Assembly: GCF_000702305.1 (NCBI RefSeq) | Contig: NZ_JNLC01000012.1 | Location: 1 to 64,000 of the forward strand | DNA: 64,000 nucleotides | Source of the DNA: Allobosea sp. 117 | GTDB taxonomy: Bacteria; Pseudomonadota; Alphaproteobacteria; Rhizobiales; Xanthobacteraceae | Direction of reading: 5' to 3' | Shown here: positions 36,272 through 44,883 of the stretch, one piece after another | Numbering within the stretch: position 1 is the first letter of the stretch | How the letters are laid out: every line of letters begins with the position of its first letter | Made by a program: the position numbers and the translations under genes | The notes under the pieces: model-generated | What the model was told of the DNA's origin: nothing | What the model saw: the letters and a program-made list of their open reading frames with translations, nothing else | Databases searched by the model: none

Positions 36272-36772
36272 TCAGAGCGCGCGGCTGCGCGAGCCCAGCG
36301 TGTCGAACTGGCCGCCCGCATAGATCAGCGGATGCAGCGGCCCTTCCGACAGCACGAGGTCGATCACCTTGCCGAGGAAGATGCTGTGGGTGTGCACGCT
36401 CACCTTCTCGGTCAGCTCGCAGTCGAAGCTCGCCAGCGCGCCGACCAGCGCCGGCGCGCCCGTGGCGAGCGGGCGCCATTCATGGGTGCTGAACCGCAGA
36501 TGCCGGTTCTCTGTCGAGCTGAAGGCCCGCGCGAGCTCGACCTCCGGCTCGGCCAGCAGGTTGACGCAGAAGGAGCGCGTCCTGTCGATGAGGTCGTGGC
36601 ACGACACGTTGCGGTTCACGCAGACGAGCAGCGTCGGCGTCGGATCGGCCGCGACCGACGTCACCGAGGTGGCGACGAAGCCGTGCGGCTGCTCGCCGTC
36701 GATGGTGGTGATGACGGACACGCCGGCGGCGAGCCGCCGCATGCCCTGCTTGAACTGAACCGGATCGACCAT
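36272..36772 (-). CDS. Flavin reductase (two-component monooxygenase partner)
   Basis: A 166-residue flavin-reductase-domain protein. The split-barrel FMN fold shows RRLAAGVSVITTIDGEQPHGFVATSVTSVAADPTPTLLVCVN, SFCVNLLAEPEVELARAFSS and a C-terminal HSIFLGKVIDL...PLIYAGGQFDTLG. It supplies reduced FMN from NAD(P)H to separate oxygenases, and the window encodes two LLM monooxygenases that would need it. The ATG at 36772 with GAGG upstream is preferred; another lies at 36784. A near-perfect sigma-54 element points into this gene. Confidence 0.88.
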   Translation of the reverse strand: MVDPVQFKQGMRRLAAGVSVITTIDGEQPHGFVATSVTSVAADPTPTLLVCVNRNVSCHDLIDRTRSFCVNLLAEPEVELARAFSSTENRHLRFSTHEWRPLATGAPALVGALASFDCELTEKVSVHTHSIFLGKVIDLVLSEGPLHPLIYAGGQFDTLGSRSRAL

Positions 36773-36819
36773 GCCAGACCTCATATCGCGGCCTTTGCCG
36801 GCCGCGTGAAGGGCCGGTG

Positions 36820-36835
36820 CGCAAGTCACGTGCCA
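36820..36835 (-). promoter_or_regulatory. Sigma-54 promoter of the flavin reductase gene
   Basis: Read on the minus strand, TGGCAC-GTGAC-TTGCG matches the -24/-12 consensus TGGCAC-N5-TTGCW at ten of eleven specified positions. The start codon lies about 48 bases downstream. It faces away from a second such element serving the ALDH gene. Confidence 0.82.
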
Positions 36836-36887
36836 AGCGGCGCCGGCGATGGACAGGCTTGGAATTCAGCGGTTTTTCGCCCTCCCC

Positions 36888-36927
36888 GTCTCGGCCCGGC
36901 ATGCGACAAGTGTCGCTGATCTGAGAC
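36888..36927. promoter_or_regulatory. Shared enhancer-like sites (flavin reductase / ALDH)
   Basis: Between the two divergent sigma-54 promoters lie GTCTCG (36888), a perfect dyad GCGACA-AG-TGTCGC (36903-36916) and TGAGAC (36922-36927). They are 55-105 bases upstream of the flavin reductase promoter and 125-165 bases upstream of the ALDH promoter, which suits binding of an enhancer-binding protein serving both. Confidence 0.6.
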
Positions 36928-37051
36928 GGATTCCGGCCGTAAGCGCCGCCGGTGCGGCAGCCCCGAGGCACACCCCGGCACGCGCAAAGCAAGGCGCTGC
37001 GCGGCGTTCGGTACGGATGCGGACGCGCCGGCGCGCGCGGGGGCGCACCCA

Positions 37052-37067
37052 TGGCATGGCTCTTGCC
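37052..37067 (+). promoter_or_regulatory. Sigma-54 promoter of the ALDH gene
   Basis: TGGCAT-GGCTC-TTGCC has the invariant GG and GC dinucleotides at the correct spacing. The ALDH start codon is 104 bases downstream, leaving a leader that contains four AGTCCT repeats. Confidence 0.78.
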
Positions 37068-37113
37068 GAACATATGTCATCACGTCGGGCGACGCTGTCC
37101 GCCGCGCGCCGAC

Positions 37114-37167
37114 AGTCCTTCGACCCGACAGTCCTACGACCATCGCAAGTCCTGCATCGAAAGTCCT
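37114..37167 (+). repeat. Four AGTCCT repeats in the ALDH leader
   Basis: AGTCCT begins at 37114, 37130, 37148 and 37162 (spacing 16, 18 and 14 bases), within a wider GACAGTCCTTCGAC-like unit. They lie between the sigma-54 promoter and the start codon. Possible roles are an RNA- or DNA-binding array, or simple local duplication. Confidence 0.55.
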
Positions 37168-37170
37168 GCC

Positions 37171-38658
37171 ATGACCATCAACATGAACGTCCATGCCGAG
37201 ATCGTCCGTGGGCTCCCCAAGCAGATCCTGATCGACGGCAAGTTCGTCCCCGCCCTTTCGGGCCGGACCTTCCAGACCTTCAACCCGGCGACCGGCGAGG
37301 CGATCGCCGACATCGCGGAAGGCGACGCCGCCGACATCGATCTGGCGGTCGCCGCTGCCCGCCGCGCCTTCACCGGGCCGTGGAGCCGCTTCACCCCGTT
37401 CCAGCGCCAGCAGTGCCTGCTGCGCTTCGCCGACCTGATCGAGACGCATTTCGACGAGCTGTGCGTGATCGATGTGCTCGACATGGGCGTGCCGATCTCG
37501 ATGATGCGCGCCCGCAAGCAGCGCGCCCTCGGCCTCGCCCGTTTCTATGCCGGCCTCGTCACCACCATCCATGGCGGCACGCTGCCGAACTCTTTCCCCG
37601 GCGAGGTGTTCAGCTACACGCTGAAGGAGCCGGTCGGCGTGGTCGGCGCCATCACCCCGTGGAATGCGCCGCTCACCTCGACCATCTGGAAGATGGCGCC
37701 GGTCATCGCCACCGGATGCACCATGGTGCTGAAGCCGGCCGAGGACGCCCCGCTGACCGCGCTCCGGCTTGGCGAATTGCTGCTCGAGGCCGGCGTGCCG
37801 GAAGGCGTCGTCAACATCGTGCCGGGCTTCGGCCATACCGCGGGCGCGGCGCTGGCCTCGCACATGGATGTCGACAAGGTGGCGTTCACCGGTTCCGACT
37901 TCACCGGCCGCAAGATCATCGAAGCCTCGAAGGGCAACATCAAGCGCGTGACGCTGGAGCTCGGCGGCAAGTCGCCGGACGTGATCTTCGCCGATTGCGA
38001 CATGGACGCCGCGGTGGCAGGCGCCGGCATGGGCGTGTTCGCCAATTCCGGCCAGATCTGCTGCGCCGGCACCCGGCTGCTGGTGCAGCGGCCGATCTAT
38101 GACGAGTTCATCGAGCGCGTCTCCGCTTATGCGAAATCGCTGAAGGTCGGCAACGGCCTCGATCCCGAGACGCAGATCGGCCCGGTGGTGAACGCCAAGC
38201 AGCTCGACCGCGTCGCCGGCTATATCGATGTCGGGCTCGGCGAGGGGGCGCAGGCCACCGTCGGCGGCAAGCGCCTGACCGAGGGCGCGCTCAAGAACGG
38301 CTATTTCTTCGAGCCGACCGTGCTGAGCTGCGTCACCAACGACATGCGCGTCGCCCAGGAGGAGATCTTCGGCCCGGTCGCCGCGGCCATCCCCTTCGAC
38401 ACGCTGGAGGAGGCCGCCGCCATCGCCAACGACACGGTGTTCGGCCTCGGCGGCGGCGTGTGGACGACCAACGTCTCCACCGCCCACCGCATGGCGAAGG
38501 CGATCCGCGCCGGCACGGTGTGGGTCAACACCTATGGCGGCCTCGACCCGGTGGTGCCGTTCGGCGGCTACAAGACCAGCGGCTACGGGCGCGAGTCCGG
38601 CGTCGAGCACATCGAGGCCTATCTCGAGACCAAGTCGGTCATCATGAAGCTGGGCTGA
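37171..38658 (+). CDS. Aldehyde dehydrogenase (NAD(P)+)
   Basis: A 495-residue ALDH-superfamily enzyme oxidising an aldehyde to the acid in the cytoplasm. Seen are GVVGAITPWNAPL, the cofactor KPAEDAP and FTGSDFTGRKI, the general-base glutamate in VTLELGGKSPDVIF, the catalytic cysteine in NSGQICCAGTRLLV, and the EEIFGPV and PFGGYKTSGYGRESG C-terminal motifs. It resembles betaine/gamma-glutamyl-aminaldehyde-type enzymes, without proof. In context it would oxidise the aldehyde formed by a GMC alcohol oxidase or an amine oxidase of this cluster. It starts at 37171 after a leader with a sigma-54 promoter. Its stop abuts that of the convergent MFS gene (TGATCA). Confidence 0.92.
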   Translation: MTINMNVHAEIVRGLPKQILIDGKFVPALSGRTFQTFNPATGEAIADIAEGDAADIDLAVAAARRAFTGPWSRFTPFQRQQCLLRFADLIETHFDELCVIDVLDMGVPISMMRARKQRALGLARFYAGLVTTIHGGTLPNSFPGEVFSYTLKEPVGVVGAITPWNAPLTSTIWKMAPVIATGCTMVLKPAEDAPLTALRLGELLLEAGVPEGVVNIVPGFGHTAGAALASHMDVDKVAFTGSDFTGRKIIEASKGNIKRVTLELGGKSPDVIFADCDMDAAVAGAGMGVFANSGQICCAGTRLLVQRPIYDEFIERVSAYAKSLKVGNGLDPETQIGPVVNAKQLDRVAGYIDVGLGEGAQATVGGKRLTEGALKNGYFFEPTVLSCVTNDMRVAQEEIFGPVAAAIPFDTLEEAAAIANDTVFGLGGGVWTTNVSTAHRMAKAIRAGTVWVNTYGGLDPVVPFGGYKTSGYGRESGVEHIEAYLETKSVIMKLG

Positions 38659-39858
38659 TCATGTCCCGGCGGCGCGGCGCTGACGTCGCGCCGCATGGGG
38701 GATGATCGCGCCAACCATCGCCGCGATGATCAGCACCGCGGCGGCGATCAGCAGGAAAGCCGCGCGCATGCCGTGCGCATGCGCGACGAAGCCGATGAGC
38801 GGCGGGCCGAACAAGCCGCCGCCATAGGCCATGGTGACGGCCATGGCGATGCCGGCCGCCGGCAGGATTCCCGGCACCCGCCCGCTCACCGAGAACAGCA
38901 CCGGCACCAGATTTGAGATGCCGAGCCCGGCGATCGCGAAGCCGGGCAGCGCCAGCAGCAGCGTCGGCGCCAGAGCGACCAGGACGACGCCGACGCCGGC
39001 GCACAGGGCAGAAAGGCGGACCGTCGGCACGTCGCCGAGCCATTGCACGATCCGGTCCCCTGAAAACCGGCCGACCGTCATCGCCAGCGAGAAGGCCGCG
39101 AGCCCGTAGGCGGCGTTCGCCGGGCTCGCCGACACCGCCTGCACCAGGAACAGCGCACCCCAGTCGAGCACGCCCAGCTCGACCACGAAGGCGAGGACGG
39201 TCATCGCGCCGATGCCCAGCATGGTGCGGTTCGGAAGCTGGAACACCGAGGTGCCGGTCGCCTCGCGCACATGCGCCTCGGGCAGCCACAGCCAGGGCGC
39301 GGCCAGCGCGGCGATCACGATCAGCACGAGGCTGGCGATCGCCAGCCCGTGGACGATGTCGAGGCCGGCGCCGATCAGCGCGCCGGCGATGAGCGCGCCG
39401 GCGACATTGCCCATGCTGAAGAAGCCGTGGATCGACGACAATATGGGGCGGCCGAACTCCCGCTCGACCGCCGTCGCGTGCGAATTCAGGCAGACATCGA
39501 AGAAGCCGAAGCTCACCCCGATCGCGAACGCCGCCACCGCCAGCGTCGGCATCGACCAGCCCAGGGCGGGCGTGAACACCACCGCCGCGAAAACGATGCC
39601 GGCAATGGCACTGGCCCGCACCGGGCCGAGCCGGGGACGCAGCAGGCCGGCGGTCGGCATGCCGCACAGGCAGCCGATGGACACGCAGAGCAGGACGAGG
39701 CCCATCTGGGCGTCGTCGAGGGTGGCCCGTGCCTTGAGGAGGGGAATATAGGTCGCCCATACCGTCAGTCCGGCGCCGCCGGCGAAGAAGATGATGCTGA
39801 CGGCGACACGCGAGGCGGCCAGCGCGCGCTGCTCGCGCGCGGCGGTAAGTTCAGTCAT
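38659..39858 (-). CDS. MFS transporter
   Basis: A 399-residue major-facilitator protein with twelve hydrophobic segments. It shows GLVLLCVSIGCLCGMPTAGLL...RLGPVR between helices 2 and 3, SFGFFDVCLNSHATAVE and GRFSGDRIVQWLGDV as the second-half signature loop, the pattern seen in FucP/YbjJ-like MFS members. It may import or export a pathway compound. The start at 39858 lies 50 bases after a sigma-54-like element on the same strand, which places it in the regulon. Substrate unknown. Confidence 0.88.
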   Translation of the reverse strand: MTELTAAREQRALAASRVAVSIIFFAGGAGLTVWATYIPLLKARATLDDAQMGLVLLCVSIGCLCGMPTAGLLRPRLGPVRASAIAGIVFAAVVFTPALGWSMPTLAVAAFAIGVSFGFFDVCLNSHATAVEREFGRPILSSIHGFFSMGNVAGALIAGALIGAGLDIVHGLAIASLVLIVIAALAAPWLWLPEAHVREATGTSVFQLPNRTMLGIGAMTVLAFVVELGVLDWGALFLVQAVSASPANAAYGLAAFSLAMTVGRFSGDRIVQWLGDVPTVRLSALCAGVGVVLVALAPTLLLALPGFAIAGLGISNLVPVLFSVSGRVPGILPAAGIAMAVTMAYGGGLFGPPLIGFVAHAHGMRAAFLLIAAAVLIIAAMVGAIIPHAARRQRRAAGT

Positions 39859-39907
39859 GCAACTGTCCCAACAACTCGGTTCCGGCGGCCCGGAGATCGG
39901 ATCTCCC

Positions 39908-39923
39908 GGCATGATGCATGCCA
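39908..39923 (-). promoter_or_regulatory. Sigma-54-like promoter of the MFS gene
   Basis: On the minus strand TGGCAT-GCATC-ATGCC keeps GG and GC at the right distance; the -12 box has A instead of the first T. The MFS start codon is 50 bases downstream. Confidence 0.6.
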
Positions 39924-40033
39924 TCCGACGCGCACGGCGCCCCAATGGACCGTGAGGTGCTGCAACGCAAGCGCCGATGCGCGTTCCCCCGTCCACCTCC
40001 CAAGCGCACGAGTGCTCGCCGCGCGAGCGGCCC

Positions 40034-40083
40034 GTCTCGCCGCTGAGATGCGATCGCCCGAATCTCAGCCCGACCGTTGAGAA
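40034..40083. promoter_or_regulatory. Enhancer-like sites between MFS and GMC1 genes
   Basis: GTCTCG (40034), a perfect dyad TGAGAT-N12-ATCTCA (40044-40067) and TGAGAA (40078) resemble the TGAGAC/GTCTCA sites upstream of other operons of this cluster. They lie 110-160 bases upstream of the MFS promoter and just upstream of the weak GMC1 promoter. Confidence 0.5.
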
Positions 40084-40121
40084 GGTGGCACTAAACGAGG
40101 CCGGAGCGCCGTTTCGAAGGG

Positions 40122-40137
40122 CGGACCGGAACTTGCT
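40122..40137 (+). promoter_or_regulatory. Weak sigma-54-like element before GMC1
   Basis: CGGACC-GGAAC-TTGCT has a good -12 box and the -24 GG at correct spacing, but otherwise a poor -24 box. It ends 39 bases before the GMC1 start codon. It is accepted only because the neighbouring enhancer-like sites and the gene type fit. Confidence 0.4.
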
Positions 40138-40175
40138 CACCCGTCCGCGCAGCAGTGCCTTGCGAGGAGATGAGG

Positions 40176-41771
40176 ATGTACGACTACGTCATCGTCGGCG
40201 GTGGCTCCGCCGGCTGCGTGCTGGCCGCCCGACTGTCGGAAGACCCAGACATTTCGGTGCTGCTTCTAGAGGAAGGGCCGCGCGATCTCTCGCCCTACAT
40301 CCACCTCCCCGCGATGGTCTACAAGACGGCGACCGGCAATCTCCTGCAGCGCATCGCCTGGGAGCCGGCGAACGGCGCGAGCGGCGGCGTCGAGGCGCCC
40401 ACCATGGTGCAGGCTCGCGTGCTCGGCGGCGGCAGCTCGGTCAACGGCATGGTCTATGTGCGCGGGATTCCGAGCGATTTCGACGGCTGGGCAGCGCAGG
40501 GCGCCGAGGGTTGGGACTATGAGGGTGTGCTGCCCTATTTCCGGCGCGCCGAGAGCAACGACACCTTCTCCGGCGCCGCGCACGGCACCGACGGCCCGCT
40601 CTGGGTGTCGAGCCAGCCCTCCCCGCATCCGCTGACCAAGGCATGGCTGAGGGCCTGCCAGGAATACGGCATCCCGCCGACGAGCGACTTCAACGCCGGG
40701 GTCCAGACCGGATGCGGCCTCTACCAGATCACCGCGCGCGACGGCCGCCGCGCCTCGACCGCCGTCACCTATCTGCGGCCGGCGCGCCGGCGCCGCAACC
40801 TGACGGTCCGGACCGGCTGCCGCGCCACACGGGTCCTCGTCGAGCAGGGCCGCGCGGTCGGCGTCGGCTATGTCGGGCGCGGCGGAAGAGAGACGATCGA
40901 GCGCGCCGCCCGCGAGGTGATCCTCTCGGCCGGCGCCATCCAGTCGCCGCGCCTGCTGCTGCAGTCCGGCATTGGTCCAGGCGAGCATCTGCGCCGCGTC
41001 GGCGTGCCGGTGGTGCACGACGTGCCCGGCGTCGGGCGCGGCCTCCAGGACCATATGGACGTTTATCTGGTGCATGAGCTCGACGGCGCCGAGAGCTACG
41101 ACGTCTACCGGCGCTTCCATCGCAAGCTCGGCGCCGGGCTGGACTGGCTGCTGTTCCGGCGCGGGCCGCTCTGCTCCAACCTGATCGAGGGCGGCGCCTT
41201 CTGGTGGGGCGACGGCGAGAGCGCCGAGCCCAACATCCAGTACCACTTCCTGCCCGGCACCGGCGTCGAGGAAGGCGTGGCCCCGGCGGCGGGCAGCGGC
41301 TGCACATTGAACGTGTGCCTCACCCGCCCGCGCTCGCGCGGCGTGGTCGAGCTCACCTCGGCCGAGCCCGGTGCGCGCCTGCGCGTCGCCCCGAACTATT
41401 TCGGCGAAGCCTACGACCTCGACTGCATGGCCGAGGGCGTGCGCATCGGCCAGGAGATTCTGGCGCAACCCTCCATGGCGCGGCTTCTCGGCCGCAAGGT
41501 GATCCCGACGCAGCGGCTTGGCACCCCGGACGAGCTGCGCGCCTATGTGAAGGCGCGCGCGCAGGGCGCGCTCCACCCGGTCGGCACCTGCCGGATCGGC
41601 AGGGACGCGGACGCGGTGGTCGATCCGGCGCTGCGGGTGCACGGCATCGCCGGGCTGCGCGTGGCCGACGCCTCGGTGATGCCGTCAACCCCTTCGGGCA
41701 ACACCAATGCCTGCGCCATCATGATCGGCGAGAAGGCCGCCGACCTGATCCGGCACGGCAATGGGAGGTGA
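40176..41771 (+). CDS. GMC oxidoreductase 1
   Basis: A 531-residue FAD-dependent GMC (choline/alcohol/glucose-type) oxidoreductase. It begins MYDYVIVGGGSAGCVLAARLSED (FAD motif), with ARVLGGGSSVNGMVYVRG, the AGAIQSPRLLLQSGIGP signature and the catalytic His467 in HPVGTCRIG, followed by SGNTNACAIMIGEKAADL. It would oxidise a primary or secondary alcohol. The ATG at 40176 has GAGGAG six bases upstream; the ATG at 40170 overlaps that ribosome site. It is the closest relative in the window of GMC2 (same length and catalytic position). Confidence 0.92.
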   Translation: MYDYVIVGGGSAGCVLAARLSEDPDISVLLLEEGPRDLSPYIHLPAMVYKTATGNLLQRIAWEPANGASGGVEAPTMVQARVLGGGSSVNGMVYVRGIPSDFDGWAAQGAEGWDYEGVLPYFRRAESNDTFSGAAHGTDGPLWVSSQPSPHPLTKAWLRACQEYGIPPTSDFNAGVQTGCGLYQITARDGRRASTAVTYLRPARRRRNLTVRTGCRATRVLVEQGRAVGVGYVGRGGRETIERAAREVILSAGAIQSPRLLLQSGIGPGEHLRRVGVPVVHDVPGVGRGLQDHMDVYLVHELDGAESYDVYRRFHRKLGAGLDWLLFRRGPLCSNLIEGGAFWWGDGESAEPNIQYHFLPGTGVEEGVAPAAGSGCTLNVCLTRPRSRGVVELTSAEPGARLRVAPNYFGEAYDLDCMAEGVRIGQEILAQPSMARLLGRKVIPTQRLGTPDELRAYVKARAQGALHPVGTCRIGRDADAVVDPALRVHGIAGLRVADASVMPSTPSGNTNACAIMIGEKAADLIRHGNGR

Positions 41772-41841
41772 GGATGAGACCGGTCGCGCACGCGTCCGCG
41801 ACGCGTGTAGCCGGTTTGAGACTCCTGCGACGGCAATCTCA
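41772..41841. promoter_or_regulatory. Enhancer-like sites upstream of ABC operon 1
   Basis: GGATGAGACCGGTCGCGCA (41772-41790) is nearly identical to the site at 55944 upstream of LLM2. A perfect palindrome CGCGTC-cgc-GACGCG (41791-41805), TGAGAC (41817) and ATCTCA (41836) follow. They lie 65-134 bases upstream of the sigma-54 element. Confidence 0.65.
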
Positions 41842-41905
41842 ATTCCACGCGCGTCACCTTCAACAATCCGTTGATTTATTTTAGTATTTTTTGGTACGAA
41901 GGTGG

Positions 41906-41921
41906 TGGCATGCCTCTTGCT
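41906..41921 (+). promoter_or_regulatory. Sigma-54 promoter of ABC operon 1
   Basis: TGGCAT-GCCTC-TTGCT matches the -24/-12 consensus closely. The substrate-binding-protein start codon is 62 bases downstream, after GAGGGGA. Confidence 0.82.
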
Positions 41922-41982
41922 GTCCCCTTCTCCCGGATGTCGCGGCTTTCATCGGCACGTCTCAAAAAACGAGGGGAACAGC

Positions 41983-43152
41983 ATGGCCGACACGCCTAAC
42001 GGGCGCCCGTTCGGGAGCGCCAACATTTTCCGCAACGACGTACTGTCCCGTCGCAATTTCCTCGGGACGAGCCTTGCGCTCGGCGCGGGCGCGACGCTGG
42101 GCAGTTGGCCGGGCTCCATGCCGGCGCAGGCCGCCACGGGCGGCGACCTGATGACGCTCGCCTGGGAGGGCTTCACGCTCGAGAACGAGCTGAAGGACTG
42201 GCTGGCGACGAACAAGGTGAAGCTCAACGCCTCGATCATCAGCACCCAGGACGACGTGCACGGCAAGCTGATCGGCAGCAATCCGGTCCGGCTCGACGTG
42301 ACCGAATATTCGCAGGGCTTCGAGCGCTTCTACGTCGACGAGCTGAAGATCGTGAAGCCGCTCGACATCGCCAAGGTGCCGAACTTCACGGCGGCGAATA
42401 TCCAGCCGCAGTTCTACCAGGCGCCGACCTGGTACTGGGACAACACCTACTACGCCATTCCGTGGGTGTGGGGCCTCAACGCGCTGGTCTACAACCCGGC
42501 GATGACCAAGCCGATCAAGTCCTATAAGGACCTGCTGGCGCCGGAGATGAAGGGCAAGCTCACCTTCTGCGACGACACCATCGCCACCTGGCCGATGATC
42601 GCCCGCCTCGCCGGCTACGGTCCGAAATTCCCCAACCTCACCAAGGAGGAATTCAAGACCGCCTTCAACGGCCTGGCGCCCTATCGCGACCAGTGCCGCG
42701 TGTTCGCCTCCTCGAACGGCGACACCATCTCGCTGTTCGCCTCCGGCGAGATCGCGGCCTGCTTCTCGGTGTGGAGCGGCACGCCGGTCGAGACCGCCAA
42801 GCGCGGCGTCAAGACCGTCTACACCGTGCCGGAGGAAGGCGCGGTGATGTGGTGCGACGCCTGGTTCATGCCGATCAGCGCGGTGAACATCGACACCGCC
42901 TATGCCTTCATGAACGAGGCGGTTTCTGCGAAGGCGCAGGCCGAGGTCTGCAAGGCGGTCAATGGCGGCGCGGTCAACAAGCACGCGCCGGCGCTGATGG
43001 ACAAGGACACGCTGGCGCTGTTCGACTACAGCAACCTTGCGGAGGTCTTCAAGAAGTCGCCTCTGCAGGGTCAGCCGCCGCGGGTCTCGGACAAATACGC
43101 GACCTATGACGAGTGGACCCAGGCCTGGACCGACTTCAAGTCCTCGTTCTGA
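41983..43152 (+). CDS. ABC importer 1, substrate-binding protein (PotD-like)
   Basis: A 389-residue periplasmic binding protein of the spermidine/putrescine/opine group. A twin-arginine signal (LSRRNFLGTSLALGAGATLG, about 22-41) directs Tat export. The mature protein shows LMTLAWEGF, LDVTEYSQGFERFY, YAIPWVWGLNALVYNP, KGKLTFCDD and a C-terminal AQAEVCKAVNGGAVN, all in the PotD-like pattern. It would deliver its ligand to the permeases encoded next. The ligand is unknown; the fold class favours cationic amines and related small organics. Confidence 0.9.
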   Translation: MADTPNGRPFGSANIFRNDVLSRRNFLGTSLALGAGATLGSWPGSMPAQAATGGDLMTLAWEGFTLENELKDWLATNKVKLNASIISTQDDVHGKLIGSNPVRLDVTEYSQGFERFYVDELKIVKPLDIAKVPNFTAANIQPQFYQAPTWYWDNTYYAIPWVWGLNALVYNPAMTKPIKSYKDLLAPEMKGKLTFCDDTIATWPMIARLAGYGPKFPNLTKEEFKTAFNGLAPYRDQCRVFASSNGDTISLFASGEIAACFSVWSGTPVETAKRGVKTVYTVPEEGAVMWCDAWFMPISAVNIDTAYAFMNEAVSAKAQAEVCKAVNGGAVNKHAPALMDKDTLALFDYSNLAEVFKKSPLQGQPPRVSDKYATYDEWTQAWTDFKSSF

Positions 43153-43191
43153 TCGACGACCAACGACAACCCAACGGAGAGCCTGCCGGGC

Positions 43192-44064
43192 ATGATGAAC
43201 GGTAATCGGCGTGAGGCAACGGGGCTGGCGCTCGTCGCTCCTTCCTTCCTGTTCCTCCTGGTGTTCTTCATCATCCCGGCGGTGCTTCTGTTCGTCTGCA
43301 GTTTCTGGCTGGCTCAGGCCTTCCGCCTGATCCCGACCTTCACCTTCGACAATTACAGCCGCGCGCTCTCTGCGGGCGGCTTCTACCTGCTCACCCTGAA
43401 TGCGCTGAAGAACGGCCTGTGGACCGCCGTCATCTCGGTGCTGCTCAGCTTTCCGGCGGCCTATTTCATCGTCTACCGCACCCGCGGGAACCTGCTCTTC
43501 TACCTGATCCTGGTGTCGTGGTTCGCGAGCTATCTGGTGCGCATCTATGCGTGGCGCACCATCCTCGGCTCGAACGGCCTCATCAACACCACGCTGATGC
43601 AGCTCGGCCTGATCGACCAGCCGCTCGAGGTGCTGCTCTTCAGCCCCTTCGCGACCATCCTCACCCTCGTCCACATCATGGTGCCCTTCGCGCTTCTGCT
43701 GCTCGTCTCGGCGCTGCGCGACGTCCGGAAGGAATATATCGAGGCCGCCCGCGACCTCGGCGCCGGCGGCTTCGAGGTACTGACGCGGGTCATCCTGCCG
43801 ATGAGCTACAAGGGCGTGGTCGGCGCCTTCATGTTCACCTTCGTCATCTCCGCCGGCGACTTCGTGACCCCGCAACTGCTCGGCGGGCGCGACGGCATGA
43901 CCACCGGCATCCTCATCGCCAACCAGTTCCGCACCGCCGGCAACTGGCCGTTCGGCGCCGCCATGGCCTTCATTTTGCTGGCCACCTTCCTGATGACCTA
44001 TTTCATGTTCGTCCGGCTGCTGGACGTCCTGCGGCTGGCGCCGGGCCGCCGCTTCCATGACTGA
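43192..44064 (+). CDS. ABC importer 1, permease (PotB-like)
   Basis: A 290-residue inner-membrane permease with six hydrophobic segments. The cytoplasmic EAA loop that docks the ATPase is EYIEAARDLGAGGFEVLTRVILP, with SAGDFVTPQLLGGRDGMTTGILIANQF after it, as in PotB. It is encoded 39 bases after the binding protein and 24 bases before the second permease. Confidence 0.92.
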   Translation: MMNGNRREATGLALVAPSFLFLLVFFIIPAVLLFVCSFWLAQAFRLIPTFTFDNYSRALSAGGFYLLTLNALKNGLWTAVISVLLSFPAAYFIVYRTRGNLLFYLILVSWFASYLVRIYAWRTILGSNGLINTTLMQLGLIDQPLEVLLFSPFATILTLVHIMVPFALLLLVSALRDVRKEYIEAARDLGAGGFEVLTRVILPMSYKGVVGAFMFTFVISAGDFVTPQLLGGRDGMTTGILIANQFRTAGNWPFGAAMAFILLATFLMTYFMFVRLLDVLRLAPGRRFHD

Positions 44065-44088
44065 TCACGAGCCACGCACGGAGGTCTC

Positions 44089-44883
44089 ATGCTGAGAATC
44101 TATGTCTGGCTCTTCGTGGCGTTCCTCTATGCCCCGATCGCCATCATCACGCTGTTCAGCTTCCACGCCTCGCCGAGCCTGACCTTCCCGTTCGAGGGCT
44201 TCAGCCTGCGCTGGTACAGCCAGATCTTCGCCAATCCGACCTTCGTGGATTCGCTGCGCAACAGCCTCATCGTTGGCGCCAGCACGGCGGTGATAACGAC
44301 CATCCTCGGCTCGCTGACCGCGCTCGGCCTCGCCCGGCTGAAGGGGCGCGTGCAGACGATGTTCGGCCTGCTCGCTTTCGGTCCGGTGGCGCTGCCGGGC
44401 CTGTTCCTCGGCATCGCCCTCGTCATGCTGTTCGCGCAGATCAGCCTGCAGCGCTCGCTGGTGACGGTGACCATCGCGCATGTGCTCTTCACCCTGCCCT
44501 TCTTCATCGAGGCGGTGCGCTCGCGCATCGAATATTTCGACCTCTCGCTGGAGGAGGCGGCGCGCGATCTCGGGGCGACGCCGCTGCAGACCTTCCGCCT
44601 CGTCACGCTGCCGATCATCGGCCCGACCATCGGCGGCGCCGCCATCCTGTCCTTCGCGCTCTCCTTCGACGAGTTCATCATCACCGTCTTCGTCAGCGGC
44701 AACGACACCACCCTGCCGCTGATGATCTGGTCGATGATGCGCCGCGCCGTGAGCCCGGACATCAACGCGGCGTCCGTCCTCTCCCTCGCCATGTCGATCG
44801 GGCTGATCCTGATCGGCGGTCTTCTCGTCTGGTACCAGCGCAGGCTGGCCCTGAGCGCGCGCGCAAAGGACACGGAAGCATGA
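44089..44883 (+). CDS. ABC importer 1, permease (PotC-like)
   Basis: A 264-residue six-helix permease. The EAA motif is LEEAARDLGATPLQTFRLVTLPIIGP, followed by SFALSFDEFIITVFVSGNDTTLPLMIWSMMRRAVSPDINA, typical of PotC. Its stop overlaps the ATPase start (ATGA), so subunit synthesis is coupled. Confidence 0.92.
   Translation: MLRIYVWLFVAFLYAPIAIITLFSFHASPSLTFPFEGFSLRWYSQIFANPTFVDSLRNSLIVGASTAVITTILGSLTALGLARLKGRVQTMFGLLAFGPVALPGLFLGIALVMLFAQISLQRSLVTVTIAHVLFTLPFFIEAVRSRIEYFDLSLEEAARDLGATPLQTFRLVTLPIIGPTIGGAAILSFALSFDEFIITVFVSGNDTTLPLMIWSMMRRAVSPDINAASVLSLAMSIGLILIGGLLVWYQRRLALSARAKDTEA

Noticed and set aside
40086-40101. TGGCAC as a sigma-54 -24 box
   Set aside because: The bases at the -12 position are CGAGG without the required GC at correct spacing.
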